Shown: positions 17,188 through 26,600 of the stretch, piece after piece | How the letters are laid out: each line of letters opens with the position of its first letter | Position numbering within the stretch: the first letter of the stretch is position 1 | From: an uncultured Paenibacillus sp. | Lineage (GTDB): Bacteria > Bacillota > Bacilli > Paenibacillales > Paenibacillaceae | Length of the DNA: 64,000 nucleotides | NCBI GenBank assembly: GCA_937895345.1 | Contig: CALAWP010000075.1 | Span: 1 to 64,000 of the forward strand | Direction: 5' to 3' | Made by a program: the position numbers and the translations under genes | Notes under the pieces: model-generated | Seen by the model: the letters and a program-made list of their open reading frames with translations, nothing else | Told to the model about the DNA's origin: nothing | The model's database searches: none

Positions 17188-18131
17188 TCGGCCGCCTCCT
17201 CTCCGTTATTTTCGTCCAGTCCGACCTTCCACGTCCGGTTATGCACCGGTTCCAGGATGCGGCGCACCTGCGCCAAGGCGGCTTCATCGACCGGCTCCTC
17301 CAGCCAGGATACGTTGTTCGCAAGATTCGCCGGACTCGCCGTGCCGACCAGCGTCGTCGGAATCGCCTCGTTCGAGACCGCATATTGAATCGCCAGCTTG
17401 GCCAGATCGAGGCCGTTGTCGCGGCAGTAACGCGCGGCTTCCCGGCAAGCCGCCTTCACCTCTTCGTCCGCCGGATGCCAGTCGGGCGGTCCTTGGCTGC
17501 TCAAGAGGCCCATCGACAGCGGCGACGCGTTCATCAAGCCGACGCCTTTTGCTTCCACCAGCGGCAGCAGCCCGGTCAGCCTGTCGTTATTGAGCGCATA
17601 GTGGCAATACGACAGCATCACGTCGACCGGCGCTTGCGCCAGCACCTTCCCGAACATCGGCAGCGGGAAGCCCGAAATGCCGTACAGCCGGATTTTGCCT
17701 TGCTCCTTCAACCGCTGCAGCGCCGGTATGCTTTCATGAATGATCGGCTCCAGCGGCACGAACTCGATATCGTGCAATAGCAAAATGTCGACGTAATCGA
17801 CATGCAGCCGCCTCATGCTCTCTTCGACGCTCGACGCAAGCCGCTCCGGCGAAAAATCGAATTCGCTTTCGCCGTACCTTCCCGCCTTCGTCGACAGCAG
17901 AAACCGGTCCCGAGGCACCTCCTTCAGCGCCTTGCCCAGCACCGTTTCCGCCTTCGTCAACCCGTAATAAGGCGACACGTCGATCAGGTTGATGCCAAGA
18001 TCGAGCGCCGTATGTACCGTCCGCACTCCCTCGCCTTCGTCGATCGGCTTGAACACCGATCCAAGCGACGACGCCCCGAAGCTTAAGGCGGAAACGTCAA
18101 GTCCCGTCTCTCCCAACTTCCTGTATTTCAT
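17184..18131 (-). CDS. Aldo/keto reductase, L-galactose (L-fucose) dehydrogenase type
   Basis: A 315-residue (beta/alpha)8 aldo-keto reductase with catalytic tetrad Asp51, Tyr56, Lys82 and His120. It is strikingly like plant L-galactose dehydrogenase: LGETGLDVSALSFGASSLGS, DVSPYYG, YVDILLLHDIEF, IPALQRLKEQGK, LSYCHYALN and ASPLSMGLLSSQGPPDWHPA. These enzymes oxidise the C1 of L-galactose or L-fucose to the lactone with NAD(P). It is the first gene of a tight operon with an LgoD-like dehydrogenase (4-bp overlap) and a lactonase. Together they would turn L-galactose into L-galactonate and then D-tagaturonate. No dedicated regulator is adjacent on the same strand. Confidence 0.85.
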   Translation of the reverse strand: MKYRKLGETGLDVSALSFGASSLGSVFKPIDEGEGVRTVHTALDLGINLIDVSPYYGLTKAETVLGKALKEVPRDRFLLSTKAGRYGESEFDFSPERLASSVEESMRRLHVDYVDILLLHDIEFVPLEPIIHESIPALQRLKEQGKIRLYGISGFPLPMFGKVLAQAPVDVMLSYCHYALNNDRLTGLLPLVEAKGVGLMNASPLSMGLLSSQGPPDWHPADEEVKAACREAARYCRDNGLDLAKLAIQYAVSNEAIPTTLVGTASPANLANNVSWLEEPVDEAALAQVRRILEPVHNRTWKVGLDENNGEEAAE

Positions 18132-18490
18132 TTGTCCGCTCCTCCCCAGCCATAATTGGTTTGCACCCGCGTTAATCTATGAGGAATCATTCTTCCAGTT
18201 CCGTTTCCTCATTTCGCTGCCTGCGTGCATTTCTCTAAAGTAACTGATTTATAACTTATTTAACATTCTTAAGTAAGTGTATGCGCCAACAAGCCGGGTG
18301 TCAACCATCAAATCGACAGTTCCGTTGTTCGAAATAACCGCTAAAAGTTGCTTTACGAACATTCGATAGGATAGATTTGTTGCGCGAATAGCATTCAACA
18401 GATTCTTTATCGGAATAACTGACGATATTTTCATTGTACGGAATAACATTCGGCCGTTCCCTCGTAAGAATAAAAAACCGCCGGCCCGTC
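18132..18490. other. Gene-free AT-richer spacer
   Basis: The stretch upstream of the reductase operon holds its promoter region and some AT-rich sequence. I see no gene, RNA or convincing promoter here. An open frame running through it on the minus strand overlaps the HAD gene in another frame and is not believed. Confidence 0.5.
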
Positions 18491-18660
18491 GCCGGCGGAG
18501 GAAATTCGGGCAGACCGTCTGCCCGACCGAGCTTATTCGTCTGCTCCCGCGTCCCGCCGGCGGCGGAAGGTCCGGCGGGACGTCTGACCGACTGAGCTTA
18601 TTCAACTCCCCCGCGTCCCGCCGGCGGCGGAAATTCGGGCAAACCGTCTGCCGACCCGAA
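18491..18660. repeat. About 65-bp GC-rich tandem repeat, 2.6 copies
   Basis: Copies start at 18491, 18556 and 18620 with the shared word GCCGGCGG and continue through GACCGAGCTTATTC-like sequence to CCCGCGTCCC. The third copy is cut short just before the 3' end of the HAD gene. Each unit contains self-complementary CCGCCGGCGG. Confidence 0.75.
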
Positions 18661-18664
18661 CCAT

Positions 18665-19507
18665 TCAGCCGCCCCGCAGCCCCGCCTGGGGAGCCGGCGG
18701 AAACGGGCCGCTTAACCGGCAAAACCGCTCCATCGCCTCGACGACGCCGTCGCCGTATGCCGACGCACTGACGTAATCGGCCTCCGCCTTCAACGAATCC
18801 GGGCTGTTGGCCACGGCGACGCCGATGCCGGCGTAACGGATCATATCCAGATCGTTCATCTGATTGCCGAGCGCCATAATTTCTTCGCGCCGGATGCCGA
18901 GCCTCCCGGCAAGCTTGCCGAGCGCCCAGCCTTTGCTCCGCCCGCCGGGAACGATCTCCCAATAGTTGGCCTCCGACTGAAAGGCGGAGAAACGGCCGCC
19001 GAAGCCGGCCGCGTAGGGCTCCCACAGCTTGCGGATAAGCGGCACGTCGCCCATCAAAATAATTTTCTGAACCGCGGCTTCTTTCCAATCGTCCGAATGG
19101 CGGCTCTTCACCGTGCAAGGGAACCTTTCCTTGCGCTCATAGACGCGCACCGTATCGGTCGCGCGAAACACCGTAATGCTGTCTTCATGGAACATAAACG
19201 CGTCAATGCCCGCGTCGTCAGCTTCCTCCAGCAGCTCCGCAAGCTCGCCCGCCTGGAAAGCGGCGCTGTCGATCAGCTTCCCCTTCTCGGCCATCACCGA
19301 GCCGTTGCACAAAATATACGGCAGCTCCAGCCGAAGCTCGGTTGCAAAGGCGGCGGCCGTCAGCAGAGGCCGGCCCGTCGCGAAGGTGAACAGACCGCCG
19401 CGTTTCCGGAACTCGCAAACCGCTTCCTTCACCTCGTCGGTCAGCCGATGCTCGGATGAAAGCAGCGTACCGTCCAAGTCACTTACTACGAGTCGAATTG
19501 CACACAC
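18665..19507 (-). CDS. HAD-superfamily phosphatase, Cof type
   Basis: About 280 residues with the four HAD motifs: DLDGT (motif I, with both catalytic Asp), a TGRP motif II, a Lys in the cap/core junction, and GNQMNDLDMI (motifs III/IV). The C2-type cap is typical of Cof/YidA sugar-phosphate phosphatases. A GTG at 19507 is chosen because AAGGGGAG lies 9 nt upstream; a TTG at 19513 is also possible. Upstream, between this gene and glpP, is a leader hairpin (19571-19703) that shares a 20-nt motif with the ugp and SLH gene leaders, so it may be switched by GlpP. A glycerol-phosphate phosphatase role is attractive but only inferred. The last residues abut the GC-rich repeat. Confidence 0.8.
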   Translation of the reverse strand: MCAIRLVVSDLDGTLLSSEHRLTDEVKEAVCEFRKRGGLFTFATGRPLLTAAAFATELRLELPYILCNGSVMAEKGKLIDSAAFQAGELAELLEEADDAGIDAFMFHEDSITVFRATDTVRVYERKERFPCTVKSRHSDDWKEAAVQKIILMGDVPLIRKLWEPYAAGFGGRFSAFQSEANYWEIVPGGRSKGWALGKLAGRLGIRREEIMALGNQMNDLDMIRYAGIGVAVANSPDSLKAEADYVSASAYGDGVVEAMERFCRLSGPFPPAPQAGLRGG

Positions 19508-19570
19508 GATCAAGTTCTCCCCTTGGATGCATAATGTTAACTTTCACGCAAAACGCAAATAGACAACAAA

Positions 19571-19703
19571 AAAACCTCGGTCCGTAAAGCCGAAAGCGCA
19601 AGCCTCGTCACGGCAACGTTACGAATGCTTGCATTCCAGCTGCGACGGCCGCCGCATGCACGCATGCGCCAGCCTTGGACCCTAGGTTTTCTCGTCGTCT
19701 CCA
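19571..19703 (-). promoter_or_regulatory. Terminator-type leader of the HAD gene, candidate GlpP target
   Basis: Read on the minus strand, GGAGACGACGAGAAAACCT (19702-19684) opens a stem: AAAACCTAGGGTCC (19690-19677) can pair with GGACCGAGGTTTT (19583-19571), which runs on into more T residues. The helix is 6 bp, a small internal loop, then 5 bp, with a loop of about 93 nt. The same layout and motif occur at 23456-23560 and 27526-27599. It may also simply terminate glpP transcription. Confidence 0.6.
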
Positions 19704-19732
19704 CCGTCGGATATCCGTATGTCTTCTTATTT

Positions 19733-20275
19733 TTAACCCCAGAAGCTGTGATGGCCGACCGATACGAAATCCGCTCCGCTCTTCAGCGCTTCCTCGATTT
19801 CTTCCTCGTAACGAATCAGCCCGCCGACAATGAGCGGCTTGTTCACCTTCGACTTCACCTCGCGGATGACGCGCGGCATCAAGCCCGGCATCAGCTCCAC
19901 CTCGTCGGGCTTGCTCGTCCCGATCATCCGCGCCCCCGTCTCCACGGCGGCGGAATCGATGGCGAAGATGCGCTGGATGCTTCGAATGCCCGCGGCCCGC
20001 GCCGCGGCGATCGCGTTGCTCTTCGTCGTGACGATGCCGTCCACGCCGAACTCCTTGGCGATGTAATTGACCGCCGAGGCGTCGCGGCCAAGGCCGTTCA
20101 CCATTTCCATATGCACGTATACCTGCTTGCCCGACTCGTGAAACCGGCGGACGATCTCCCCCAGCGTCGTAATGTCTCCGCACATCAGATTGACCCTTCG
20201 CACGGAGCTTGCGAGCGCTCGGGAAAGCCCTTCCTCGTTCGTAATCGATGCGATAATCGATGAAGATCGATGCAT
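19733..20275 (-). CDS. glpP: Glycerol-3-phosphate-responsive antiterminator GlpP
   Basis: About 180 residues matching the GlpP family: an initial IIASITNEEGLSRAL, NLMCGDITTLGEIVRRFHES, VYVHMEMVNGLGRD, FGVDGIVTTKSN, IQRIFAIDSAAVETG, VELMPGLMP and KPLIVGGLI near the end. In Bacillus subtilis GlpP binds glycerol-3-phosphate and then leader RNAs, preventing termination in glpF, glpD and glpT. The ATG at 20275 is chosen since GAGGAGG lies 8 nt upstream; an in-frame GTG is 9 nt earlier. It is the fourth gene of the ugpBAE-like operon, 15 bp after the last permease gene. Three leaders in this region carry a common hairpin motif and are its likely targets. Confidence 0.9.
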   Translation of the reverse strand: MHRSSSIIASITNEEGLSRALASSVRRVNLMCGDITTLGEIVRRFHESGKQVYVHMEMVNGLGRDASAVNYIAKEFGVDGIVTTKSNAIAAARAAGIRSIQRIFAIDSAAVETGARMIGTSKPDEVELMPGLMPRVIREVKSKVNKPLIVGGLIRYEEEIEEALKSGADFVSVGHHSFWG

Positions 20276-20289
20276 GCCGGGCACCTCCT

Positions 20290-21093
20290 CTATTTAATGC
20301 CGGAATGGATAAAGCTGTTCATGAATTGCCGCTGGAACACCATAAAGCCGAGCAGCAGCGGCAAAATGACGATAATGGTCGCCGCCGTCACCTCGCTCCA
20401 TTGCGCCCCGGTCTCGAACGACTGCGCGAAGATCGCGAGCCCGACCGTCAGCGGCCGGTTTTCGATCGAGTTGGTCACGATGAGCGGCCACAGGAAATTG
20501 TTCCAGTGATAGCTGACGGACACGAGACCGAACGAAATATAAGCGGGGCGCGCCAGCGGCACGTATATTTTCCACAACACTTGCCACAAGTTGCAGCCCT
20601 CCAATCGGGCCGCTTCATCCAGCTCGAACGGCAGCGTCTTGAACATCTGCCGCAGCAGGAAGACGCCGAACGCCGATGCGAAATACGGGATCATAATGCC
20701 CAGCTTCGTATCCAGCAGCGACAGATCCCTCAGAACGTTGTAGTTCGGAAAGATGAGAATGTCGGCCGGGATCATAATTTGGGCCAGAAACAGCAGGAAT
20801 ACGATATTTTTGCCCCAAAAATCGATTCTGGCGAAGGCAAAGGCCGCCATGGAGGCCGTCAGAAACTGCACCGCGAAGATGCCCGCCACAATCAAGATCG
20901 TATTGATGTAATAGGTTGTAAAAGGGGCGGCGCTCCATACATGCGTAAAGTTGACCAGCGTAAAATCGAACGTGATCGAAGACGACAGCGCCAGCCGCTT
21001 CGGCCGGAAAGCCGTCCAGATCGTCCAGACGAGCGGAGCGGTCCATACCGCAGCCAATATATACATCAAGCCATAGCTTATTTTCTTCATCAT
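20290..21093 (-). CDS. ugpE: ABC transporter permease, UgpE-like
   Basis: A 267-residue permease of the MalG/UgpE class (BPD_transp_1), with six helices and the EAA loop ELDEAARLEGCNLWQVLWKI. Segments such as LAQIMIPADILIFPNYNVLR, FFLLRQMFKTLPFELDEAA-like text and NNFLWPLIV fit UgpE, the inner-membrane subunit of the glycerol-3-phosphate and glycerophosphodiester importer. Being followed by glpP and preceded by ugpA- and ugpB-like genes behind a Pho box supports glycerol-phosphate over a sugar substrate. No ATPase gene is present in the cluster, so a shared MsmX/UgpC-type ATPase encoded elsewhere is expected. Confidence 0.82.
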   Translation of the reverse strand: MMKKISYGLMYILAAVWTAPLVWTIWTAFRPKRLALSSSITFDFTLVNFTHVWSAAPFTTYYINTILIVAGIFAVQFLTASMAAFAFARIDFWGKNIVFLLFLAQIMIPADILIFPNYNVLRDLSLLDTKLGIMIPYFASAFGVFLLRQMFKTLPFELDEAARLEGCNLWQVLWKIYVPLARPAYISFGLVSVSYHWNNFLWPLIVTNSIENRPLTVGLAIFAQSFETGAQWSEVTAATIIVILPLLLGFMVFQRQFMNSFIHSGIK

Positions 21094-21107
21094 GCTCTCT
21101 GCCCCTT

Positions 21108-22001
21108 CTATCGGTAGTGAATCTTGCGGTCAAAGCCAAAAAACTGCAGTGCCGCCAAGAGCAACAGGAGAGCGATCATGACGGTCGTCAGCGCCGAGGC
21201 CATGCCCCGATCCCAGAAGCTGAATGCCGTCTCGAAAATGTAATACAAGAGCAGATTGCTTGCATTCTCGGGTCCGCCCTTCGTCATAATCCACAGATGG
21301 TCCACCAGCTTAAAGGAGTTCGTCAACGCGATAATGGAGACGAACAGCGTCGTCGGCATCAGCAGCGGGAACGTAATGCGCCAAAAGACGCGCCAGGCCG
21401 GTACGCCGTCGACTTTGGCCGATTCGTACAGCTCTTCCGAAATATTTTGCAGCCCCGCCAAAAAGAACACCATGAAATAACCGGCTTCCTTCCACAGCAC
21501 CATAATAATCATCGCGATCATGACCAGGCTTTGCGTGCCCAGCCAGTTGGGTCCCTCCAAGCCGAACCATTCCAGCACTCTGGCGACCATGCCGTAGTCG
21601 GGGGTATAGATGAATAGCCAAATATTGCCGATCGCGATCATCGGGATGACCGTAGGGTAAAAGAACGCGGTTCTGACGAGACCCTTTGCCCGCATCACCT
21701 TGTTGGCGAATATCGCCATCAGCAGCGAGATCATAATGCTTGTCGGCACCGTGCCGACGGCAAACCATACGTTGTTGGTCAACACTTTCCAGAACACTTC
21801 ATCTTCCGCCATCGCTGCGTAGTTGTCCAGTCCGGCAAAATACGGCTCCGGCGTGCCCAAGTCGGCCTGATACAGGCTGAGCTTGAGCGAGCCGAATACC
21901 GGATACAGCGTGAACAACAGGAGGAAGATGAGAGAGGGGAAAAGAAGCAGCCATGCGAATGCGTTCATTCTTAAGGCCTTGCGTCGTGCTGCGGTCCCCA
22001 T
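21108..22001 (-). CDS. ugpA: ABC transporter permease, UgpA-like
   Basis: A permease of about 297 residues of the MalF/UgpA class. A cytoplasmic basic N-terminus precedes six helices (first LLLFPSLIFLLLFTLYPVFG), and the EAA loop is ELYESAKVDGVPAWRVFWRI. Conserved YTPDYGMV and NWLGTQSLVM segments fit UgpA proteins. Two ATG codons are possible. The one at 22001 is preferred since AGGGAGG lies about 7 nt before it, while the ATG at 22007 is too close. It partners with the UgpE-like protein (14-bp gap) to import the ligand of the lipoprotein encoded upstream. Substrate assignment rests on the operon context. Confidence 0.82.
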   Translation of the reverse strand: MGTAARRKALRMNAFAWLLLFPSLIFLLLFTLYPVFGSLKLSLYQADLGTPEPYFAGLDNYAAMAEDEVFWKVLTNNVWFAVGTVPTSIMISLLMAIFANKVMRAKGLVRTAFFYPTVIPMIAIGNIWLFIYTPDYGMVARVLEWFGLEGPNWLGTQSLVMIAMIIMVLWKEAGYFMVFFLAGLQNISEELYESAKVDGVPAWRVFWRITFPLLMPTTLFVSIIALTNSFKLVDHLWIMTKGGPENASNLLLYYIFETAFSFWDRGMASALTTVMIALLLLLAALQFFGFDRKIHYR

Positions 22002-22046
22002 CGTCATGCCTCCCTCATCTTATTAATTGGAACGGCCCGGCGCCGC

Positions 22047-23408
22047 TTACTTGTTAAACGGCTCGAGCGCCTTCTCGGCTTCCTCTTGGGCTTTCTTCAA
22101 AGCCGCGGCCGGTTCGACCGTGCTCGTCAAGACCGATTGAATCGCGTCGTTAATAAATTTGGACACCTTGCCGTTGTTGTGCGTCGACAGCTCGGCGGAC
22201 GCGTACTGCAGCTGGTCGCGGGCGACAAGCGCGGCCGGGAACTCTTGCACGTAAGCCTTCATCGCTTCCGTCTCGTAAGCGGAGACGCGCGGCGCGACAT
22301 AACCGGTGTCGATGCTCCATTGCGCAATGCGGTCGGTATCGGTCATAAATTTGATAAATTTCCATGCGGCTTGCTGTTTCTCCTCGCTAATGCCCTTGAA
22401 GATGTAGAAGTTTCCGCCGCCCGTCGGCGTGCCGTACGTTTTCTTCTGCGGCAGGAAGCTGACGCCGAAATCGAACTTGGCGTTGTTCTTGACGTTGGTC
22501 AGGTTGCCCGTCGTATGGTACATCATTGCCGTCTTGCCTTCGATGAAGTCGGACGGCACCGTGCCCCACTCGGTCGCGCCTTCCGGCATCACCTTGTGAA
22601 CCTTGGCCAGGTCGGACCAGAATTGCAGCGCCTCGACGTTCTCCGGCGTATCGAAAAATACTTTTTTGCCGTCCGGCGACATCATATTGTCTCCGTTCTG
22701 AAGCGCGAACGTCTGGAACATCCAATATTGGAAGCCCGTCACCGGAATTTCGAGACCCCACTGCCCGTCTTTGGTCAGCTTTTTGGCATAGTCCGCAAGC
22801 TCGTCCCAAGTGGCCGGCGCCTTCTCCGGATCCAGACCGGCCTCCTTGAACGCTTCCTTATTGTAATAAAGCACGATCGTGCTCCGTTGGAACGGGATGC
22901 CGTACGTTTGGCCTTCCGTCTGCGAGTTGGCCATAAACGCCGGATAAAAGTCGTTGATAAACGTTTCGCCTTCGGTGCCGTCGGCGGCGATAAACGGATC
23001 CAGCGGCTCGATCGCGTCCATATCCAGCAGCGTGAACAGCTCCGTGCTGAGCAGCACGGCCGTATCCGGCGGCGTTCCGCCTTGAACGGCCGCTTGCGCC
23101 TTCAGCATCGTGTCGGCGTAGCTGCCCGTATAGACGGGCTTGACCGTAATATTCGGATTTTCGTCCATAAATTGCTGAGCCAAGTCTTCAATCGTCTTTG
23201 TGATCGGACCCCCGACGGCTACCGGATAATAGAAGGTCAGCTCCACCTTTTCGCCGGAAGGCTTGGCGCTTTCCGTCGCAGCCGGCTTCTCGCCGTTTCC
23301 TCCGCCGCTTGAGCTTGTCGGCGCCGGATCGTTGCCGCCTCCGGAGCAGCCGGCGGCAAACGTCGCGCAAGCCGTCATCAACAATAGTGCTTTCGTCATA
23401 GAACGCAT
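22047..23408 (-). CDS. ugpB: Extracellular binding lipoprotein, UgpB-like
   Basis: A 453-residue family-1 solute-binding lipoprotein. The signal ends at lipobox FAAGC (near residue 21), followed by a Gly/Ser/Pro linker. The mature part has LTFYYPVAVGGPITKTIEDL, FMDENPNITVKPVYTGSY, GTPPDTAVLLSTELFTLLD, PFQRSTIVLYYNKEAF and PTGGGNFYIF, which resemble UgpB. UgpB binds sn-glycerol-3-phosphate and glycerophosphocholine. It leads the ugpBAE-glpP operon. Upstream are four Pho-box-like repeats, a TATAGT -10 and a leader with competing hairpins. Phosphate limitation plus glycerol-phosphate sensing is the inferred control. AAGGAG lies 12 nt from the ATG, a rather long spacing. Confidence 0.85.
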   Translation of the reverse strand: MRSMTKALLLMTACATFAAGCSGGGNDPAPTSSSGGGNGEKPAATESAKPSGEKVELTFYYPVAVGGPITKTIEDLAQQFMDENPNITVKPVYTGSYADTMLKAQAAVQGGTPPDTAVLLSTELFTLLDMDAIEPLDPFIAADGTEGETFINDFYPAFMANSQTEGQTYGIPFQRSTIVLYYNKEAFKEAGLDPEKAPATWDELADYAKKLTKDGQWGLEIPVTGFQYWMFQTFALQNGDNMMSPDGKKVFFDTPENVEALQFWSDLAKVHKVMPEGATEWGTVPSDFIEGKTAMMYHTTGNLTNVKNNAKFDFGVSFLPQKKTYGTPTGGGNFYIFKGISEEKQQAAWKFIKFMTDTDRIAQWSIDTGYVAPRVSAYETEAMKAYVQEFPAALVARDQLQYASAELSTHNNGKVSKFINDAIQSVLTSTVEPAAALKKAQEEAEKALEPFNK

Positions 23409-23455
23409 GATGGACAGTCTCTCCTTTGTGAATATCTAAATTTATATAATAAGAA

Positions 23456-23560
23456 AAACCCTCATTTGAGCAGATTGCGCCATTGCAAAACCCTTGCTGT
23501 ACACAGGCGTACGAGGGTTTACGCGCATCTATTCAAACAAGGGTTTTCTCATCATCTCAA
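23456..23560 (-). promoter_or_regulatory. Leader RNA of the ugp operon with alternative hairpins, candidate GlpP target
   Basis: On the minus strand the leader starts the hairpin region with TTGAGATGATGAGAAAACCC (23560-23541). AAAACCCTTG (23547-23538) is perfectly complementary to CAAGGGTTTT (23496-23487). AAACCCTC (23520-23513) is complementary to GAGGGTTT (23463-23456), which continues into a T-run. The first arm extended (AAAACCC, 3-nt mismatch, TTTGA) can instead pair with TCAAA-TGA-GGGTTTT, forming an intrinsic terminator. The arms are interleaved, so the pairings exclude each other, as in antitermination leaders. Confidence 0.7.
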
Positions 23561-23588
23561 CCCGAAAGCTTTATTCGTTTGTACACCT

Positions 23589-23642
23589 ACTATAGCTTGT
23601 CTGTATTAGTGGAATGTCAACGACATGTGTAGATGTTGTAAA
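23589..23642 (-). promoter_or_regulatory. Pho-box repeats and -10 of the ugp operon
   Basis: Read on the minus strand: TTTACA (23642-23637), TACACA (23631-23626), TTGACA (23620-23615) and CTAATA (23609-23604), each separated by exactly 5 nt. This is the 11-nt period of TT(A/T/C)ACA repeats bound by PhoP in Bacillus. A TATAGT -10 follows at 23594-23589. PhoP-activated promoters usually lack a normal -35, consistent with the 20-nt gap from TTGACA. Confidence 0.7.
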
Positions 23643-23680
23643 GTCCGGTGACATTCTTTTCATGCCGCCTTGCCTTATCG

Positions 23681-26600
23681 TTAAGGCAGCAAGGCCAGCA
23701 TGGCGATCAGATTGTACAGCGCCTGGACGCTTTCGGCGCGGCTGGCAAGCTTCTGAGGTGCCATGAGCCCTTGGCTTCCTTGGATCAGACCGAGCTCCGC
23801 CGCGGCCTTCACGTCCGCCGCCGCCCATCCGCTGACCGCCTTCGCGTCGCGGAACGGGAGAGCTTCGCTTTCTGCCTGCGATTGGCTCCGCTCTACGGTC
23901 TCCCCGGCGGCGCTGCGGATCCAATCATGCGCGCGCACCAGCAGGACGGCCATTTGCTCCCGCGTAATCGCCTCATCGGGCCCGAACCGGTCTTCGGCAA
24001 CGCCGTTAATCAATCCGGCTTCGTATGCCGCTTGGATCGGTTTGGCATACCATTTGCCGTCCGCCACGTCGCCGAATGGCGATGGGGACGGCCCTGCGGC
24101 TTCGCTGCCGAAAGCTTCGGGCTTCAAGCCGAGCGTGCGCACGAGCAGCGCCGTAAATTCCGCCCGGGTGACGCGGCGGTCCGGCGCAAACGTATCGGCA
24201 CCGATGCCTTCGACGATATGTTTGGCGCTGAGCTTGCCGATGACCGGATATGCCCAATGCGATTGCGGCACATCAAGATAAGACTTGTCGTACGCAAGCA
24301 GAGCGTACCGGCTGAAATGCGGCGTGGACGCCTCCATGACGTCGTCCGCGGCTTTGCCTCCGATGTAGGTCGGGGCGCCGTCCTTCTCCAGGCGGTAAAT
24401 GCCCGCAAGCCACGGGTCGGTTCCCGGCTGCAGCCGGAACCTCAGCTTGGCTTCTCCGTCGAAGGCTTGCACCTCGATCCTCTCGCCTGCCGCGCTCACC
24501 AGCTCCAGCATAAGCTCGACGACCGGACCTTGCGCTTCGATGCGCGCGCCGCTTCGGTCGGATGCGGCCTTCAGCGAGGCCGCTTGCTCGCCGCCGCTTA
24601 GCGGCTTGATCGTCAGCTCAAGCTTCCAATCCTTACGCTGCTCCTCCGGCAGCGGCTTGAGCGCGCCTTGCAGCAGCTGCTGCGGAAGCGACAGCTCCAG
24701 CTGTCCCGATCCAACCGAGAGGCCGTTTCGCTCCAGCCATTCGGCCGTATTCGCAGGCAGCACAAGGGCCGTTTGTCCGGCCGCCAGCTCCAGCCGGCCC
24801 TTCGACGCCTTCAGCTCCCCAAGGGTCGGCTCGTAACGATCCTGGCTTCCTCCCTTGCCGTCGGTTTCGCCATCGTTACCGTTGCCATTGTTGACGTTGC
24901 CGCCGTTATTGCCGCCGTTATTGCCGCCGTTATTGCCGCCGTTATTGCCGCCGTTGTCGCCGCCATTGTCGCCGCCGTTGTCGCCGCCTCCCCCGGTGCC
25001 GCCGTTAGCCCAAGCTACCGTGTCCAGCTTCAGCATGCTGTCCATAATAAACGTCGTCGTATAACGATATTTGTTCGCGCCGGATTCCAGCAAGACATAC
25101 AGCTCATTCCCTGCAAGCGCGATGCCCTCCGCCATTGGAACGGTTACCAGGCGGGCGTTGCTTTCTTTCTCGGATTGACTGTCCAGGAACCATAAAGGCA
25201 CATTCCGGCCTCCTACGCTGACGGTCGCATGAGCCTCCTCCCGAAGCGGGTTGTCGTAGCGGTACAGCACGCTGTCGTTGCCGCGTCCGTATGAGGTGCT
25301 CAAGTAGACCGTGCCGCTGTCGAGCGCGGCACCCTGCACTTTGCCGGTGATCGAGAACAAGTAGTCGGGCACCGCTGTTTGCGAGGAGTCGCCGTTCCAG
25401 CTGTCCGACCTCAAATGCTCCGCAACTTCATCCAGACGGAAGCCGGCCATCCAGGCATATTGCGTCTCGCCGGCGCGATTCGTCATATGATGGGACGGAT
25501 CGGTCGGGTACGCTTTAGCTTCGTAGAATTCCCCGGCCCACAGCACGCCGTCGTCATAAGCGGTAAAGGCCACATTGAGAGGGACGGGCACCCGCTCCGC
25601 GTATTGAACCTGTCCGCCGTGCGCCCCGGCTTCGACATCCGCCATGTCCAGCCGGTACAAATAACGTTCGGAGCCGATCCATACATGCTCGCCCGTCACT
25701 GAAATACCGCCGGCATGTCCTAGATACGGCGAACCGTCTTCTTCATACAGCGACAGCGACTTTACCAATAGTCCCGTCGCGCGGTCGACGACGGCCAGCG
25801 AACCCGGGCGGCCGTCGTCAAAGTACGATACCGTGAGCAGCCAATCCCGACGCTCATCGTAGGCCATGCCCTGCGGCACGACGCCTTCGGCCAGCCCCGG
25901 AATGACCGGACCGGCTTCCGCCATCGCCCAGGTCGCCGCATATTTCTCGGGCTGGGACCAAGCGGTGCGCACCGTTTGCGTCAGCTTCTCATGCTCGGGC
26001 GTTGCCTCCGCGAGCGCGGAACGATCCGATTCCACATCCGAAGTATTGACGGCGGTCACTTCAAAGCCGTACGTTGCGCCGCCTGTCAAGCCATAAGCCG
26101 TATAGCCGGTCCGATGGGCCGGAACCGCAAATTCCCATACGCCATCTTTATAGATGTTGTAATGATGAATATCGGCTTCCGGGTTCGGCGACCAGGAGAG
26201 CGTCGCCTTCCCTTCTTCAGCCCAGGCGGTTACATGGGCGGGCGCCGCCGGCGGAACCGCATTCGTAACCGGCTTGGCCAGCGCTTGACCCGGGATCAGC
26301 CAGCCCGGTGTCGGCTGCTGAAGCCCGGCAATCATACGCATGTCCGTGCCGTTCTCTTCCGGGTAGCGGTAGGTGATCGACTTGCCGTCCGCCACATCCC
26401 CGGCAGCATAGGTCGCCCGGGCAATCGTTGCGCCGGAAGGGTTTTCGATGACGACGCTGCCGCCTCCGTTGACCAAACCGCCGATATTTTCAAAAATAAT
26501 CAAGTCCTGCTCCGGAATATATTTGCTTAAAGCGCCTTTCATATAGTAGCTGTTGAAAGCTTCCTTCGACAATGGAGCGATCTCGGCTCTTCTCGTCCAG

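Noticed and set aside
18249..19118. Minus-strand frame overlapping the HAD gene
   Set aside because: Most of it is a frame-shifted reading of the HAD gene and the GC-rich repeat; no start signal.
20290..23408. Plain sugar importer instead of a glycerol-phosphate importer
   Set aside because: Family resemblance alone allows it, but glpP in the operon and the Pho-box-like promoter favour glycerol-phosphate compounds.
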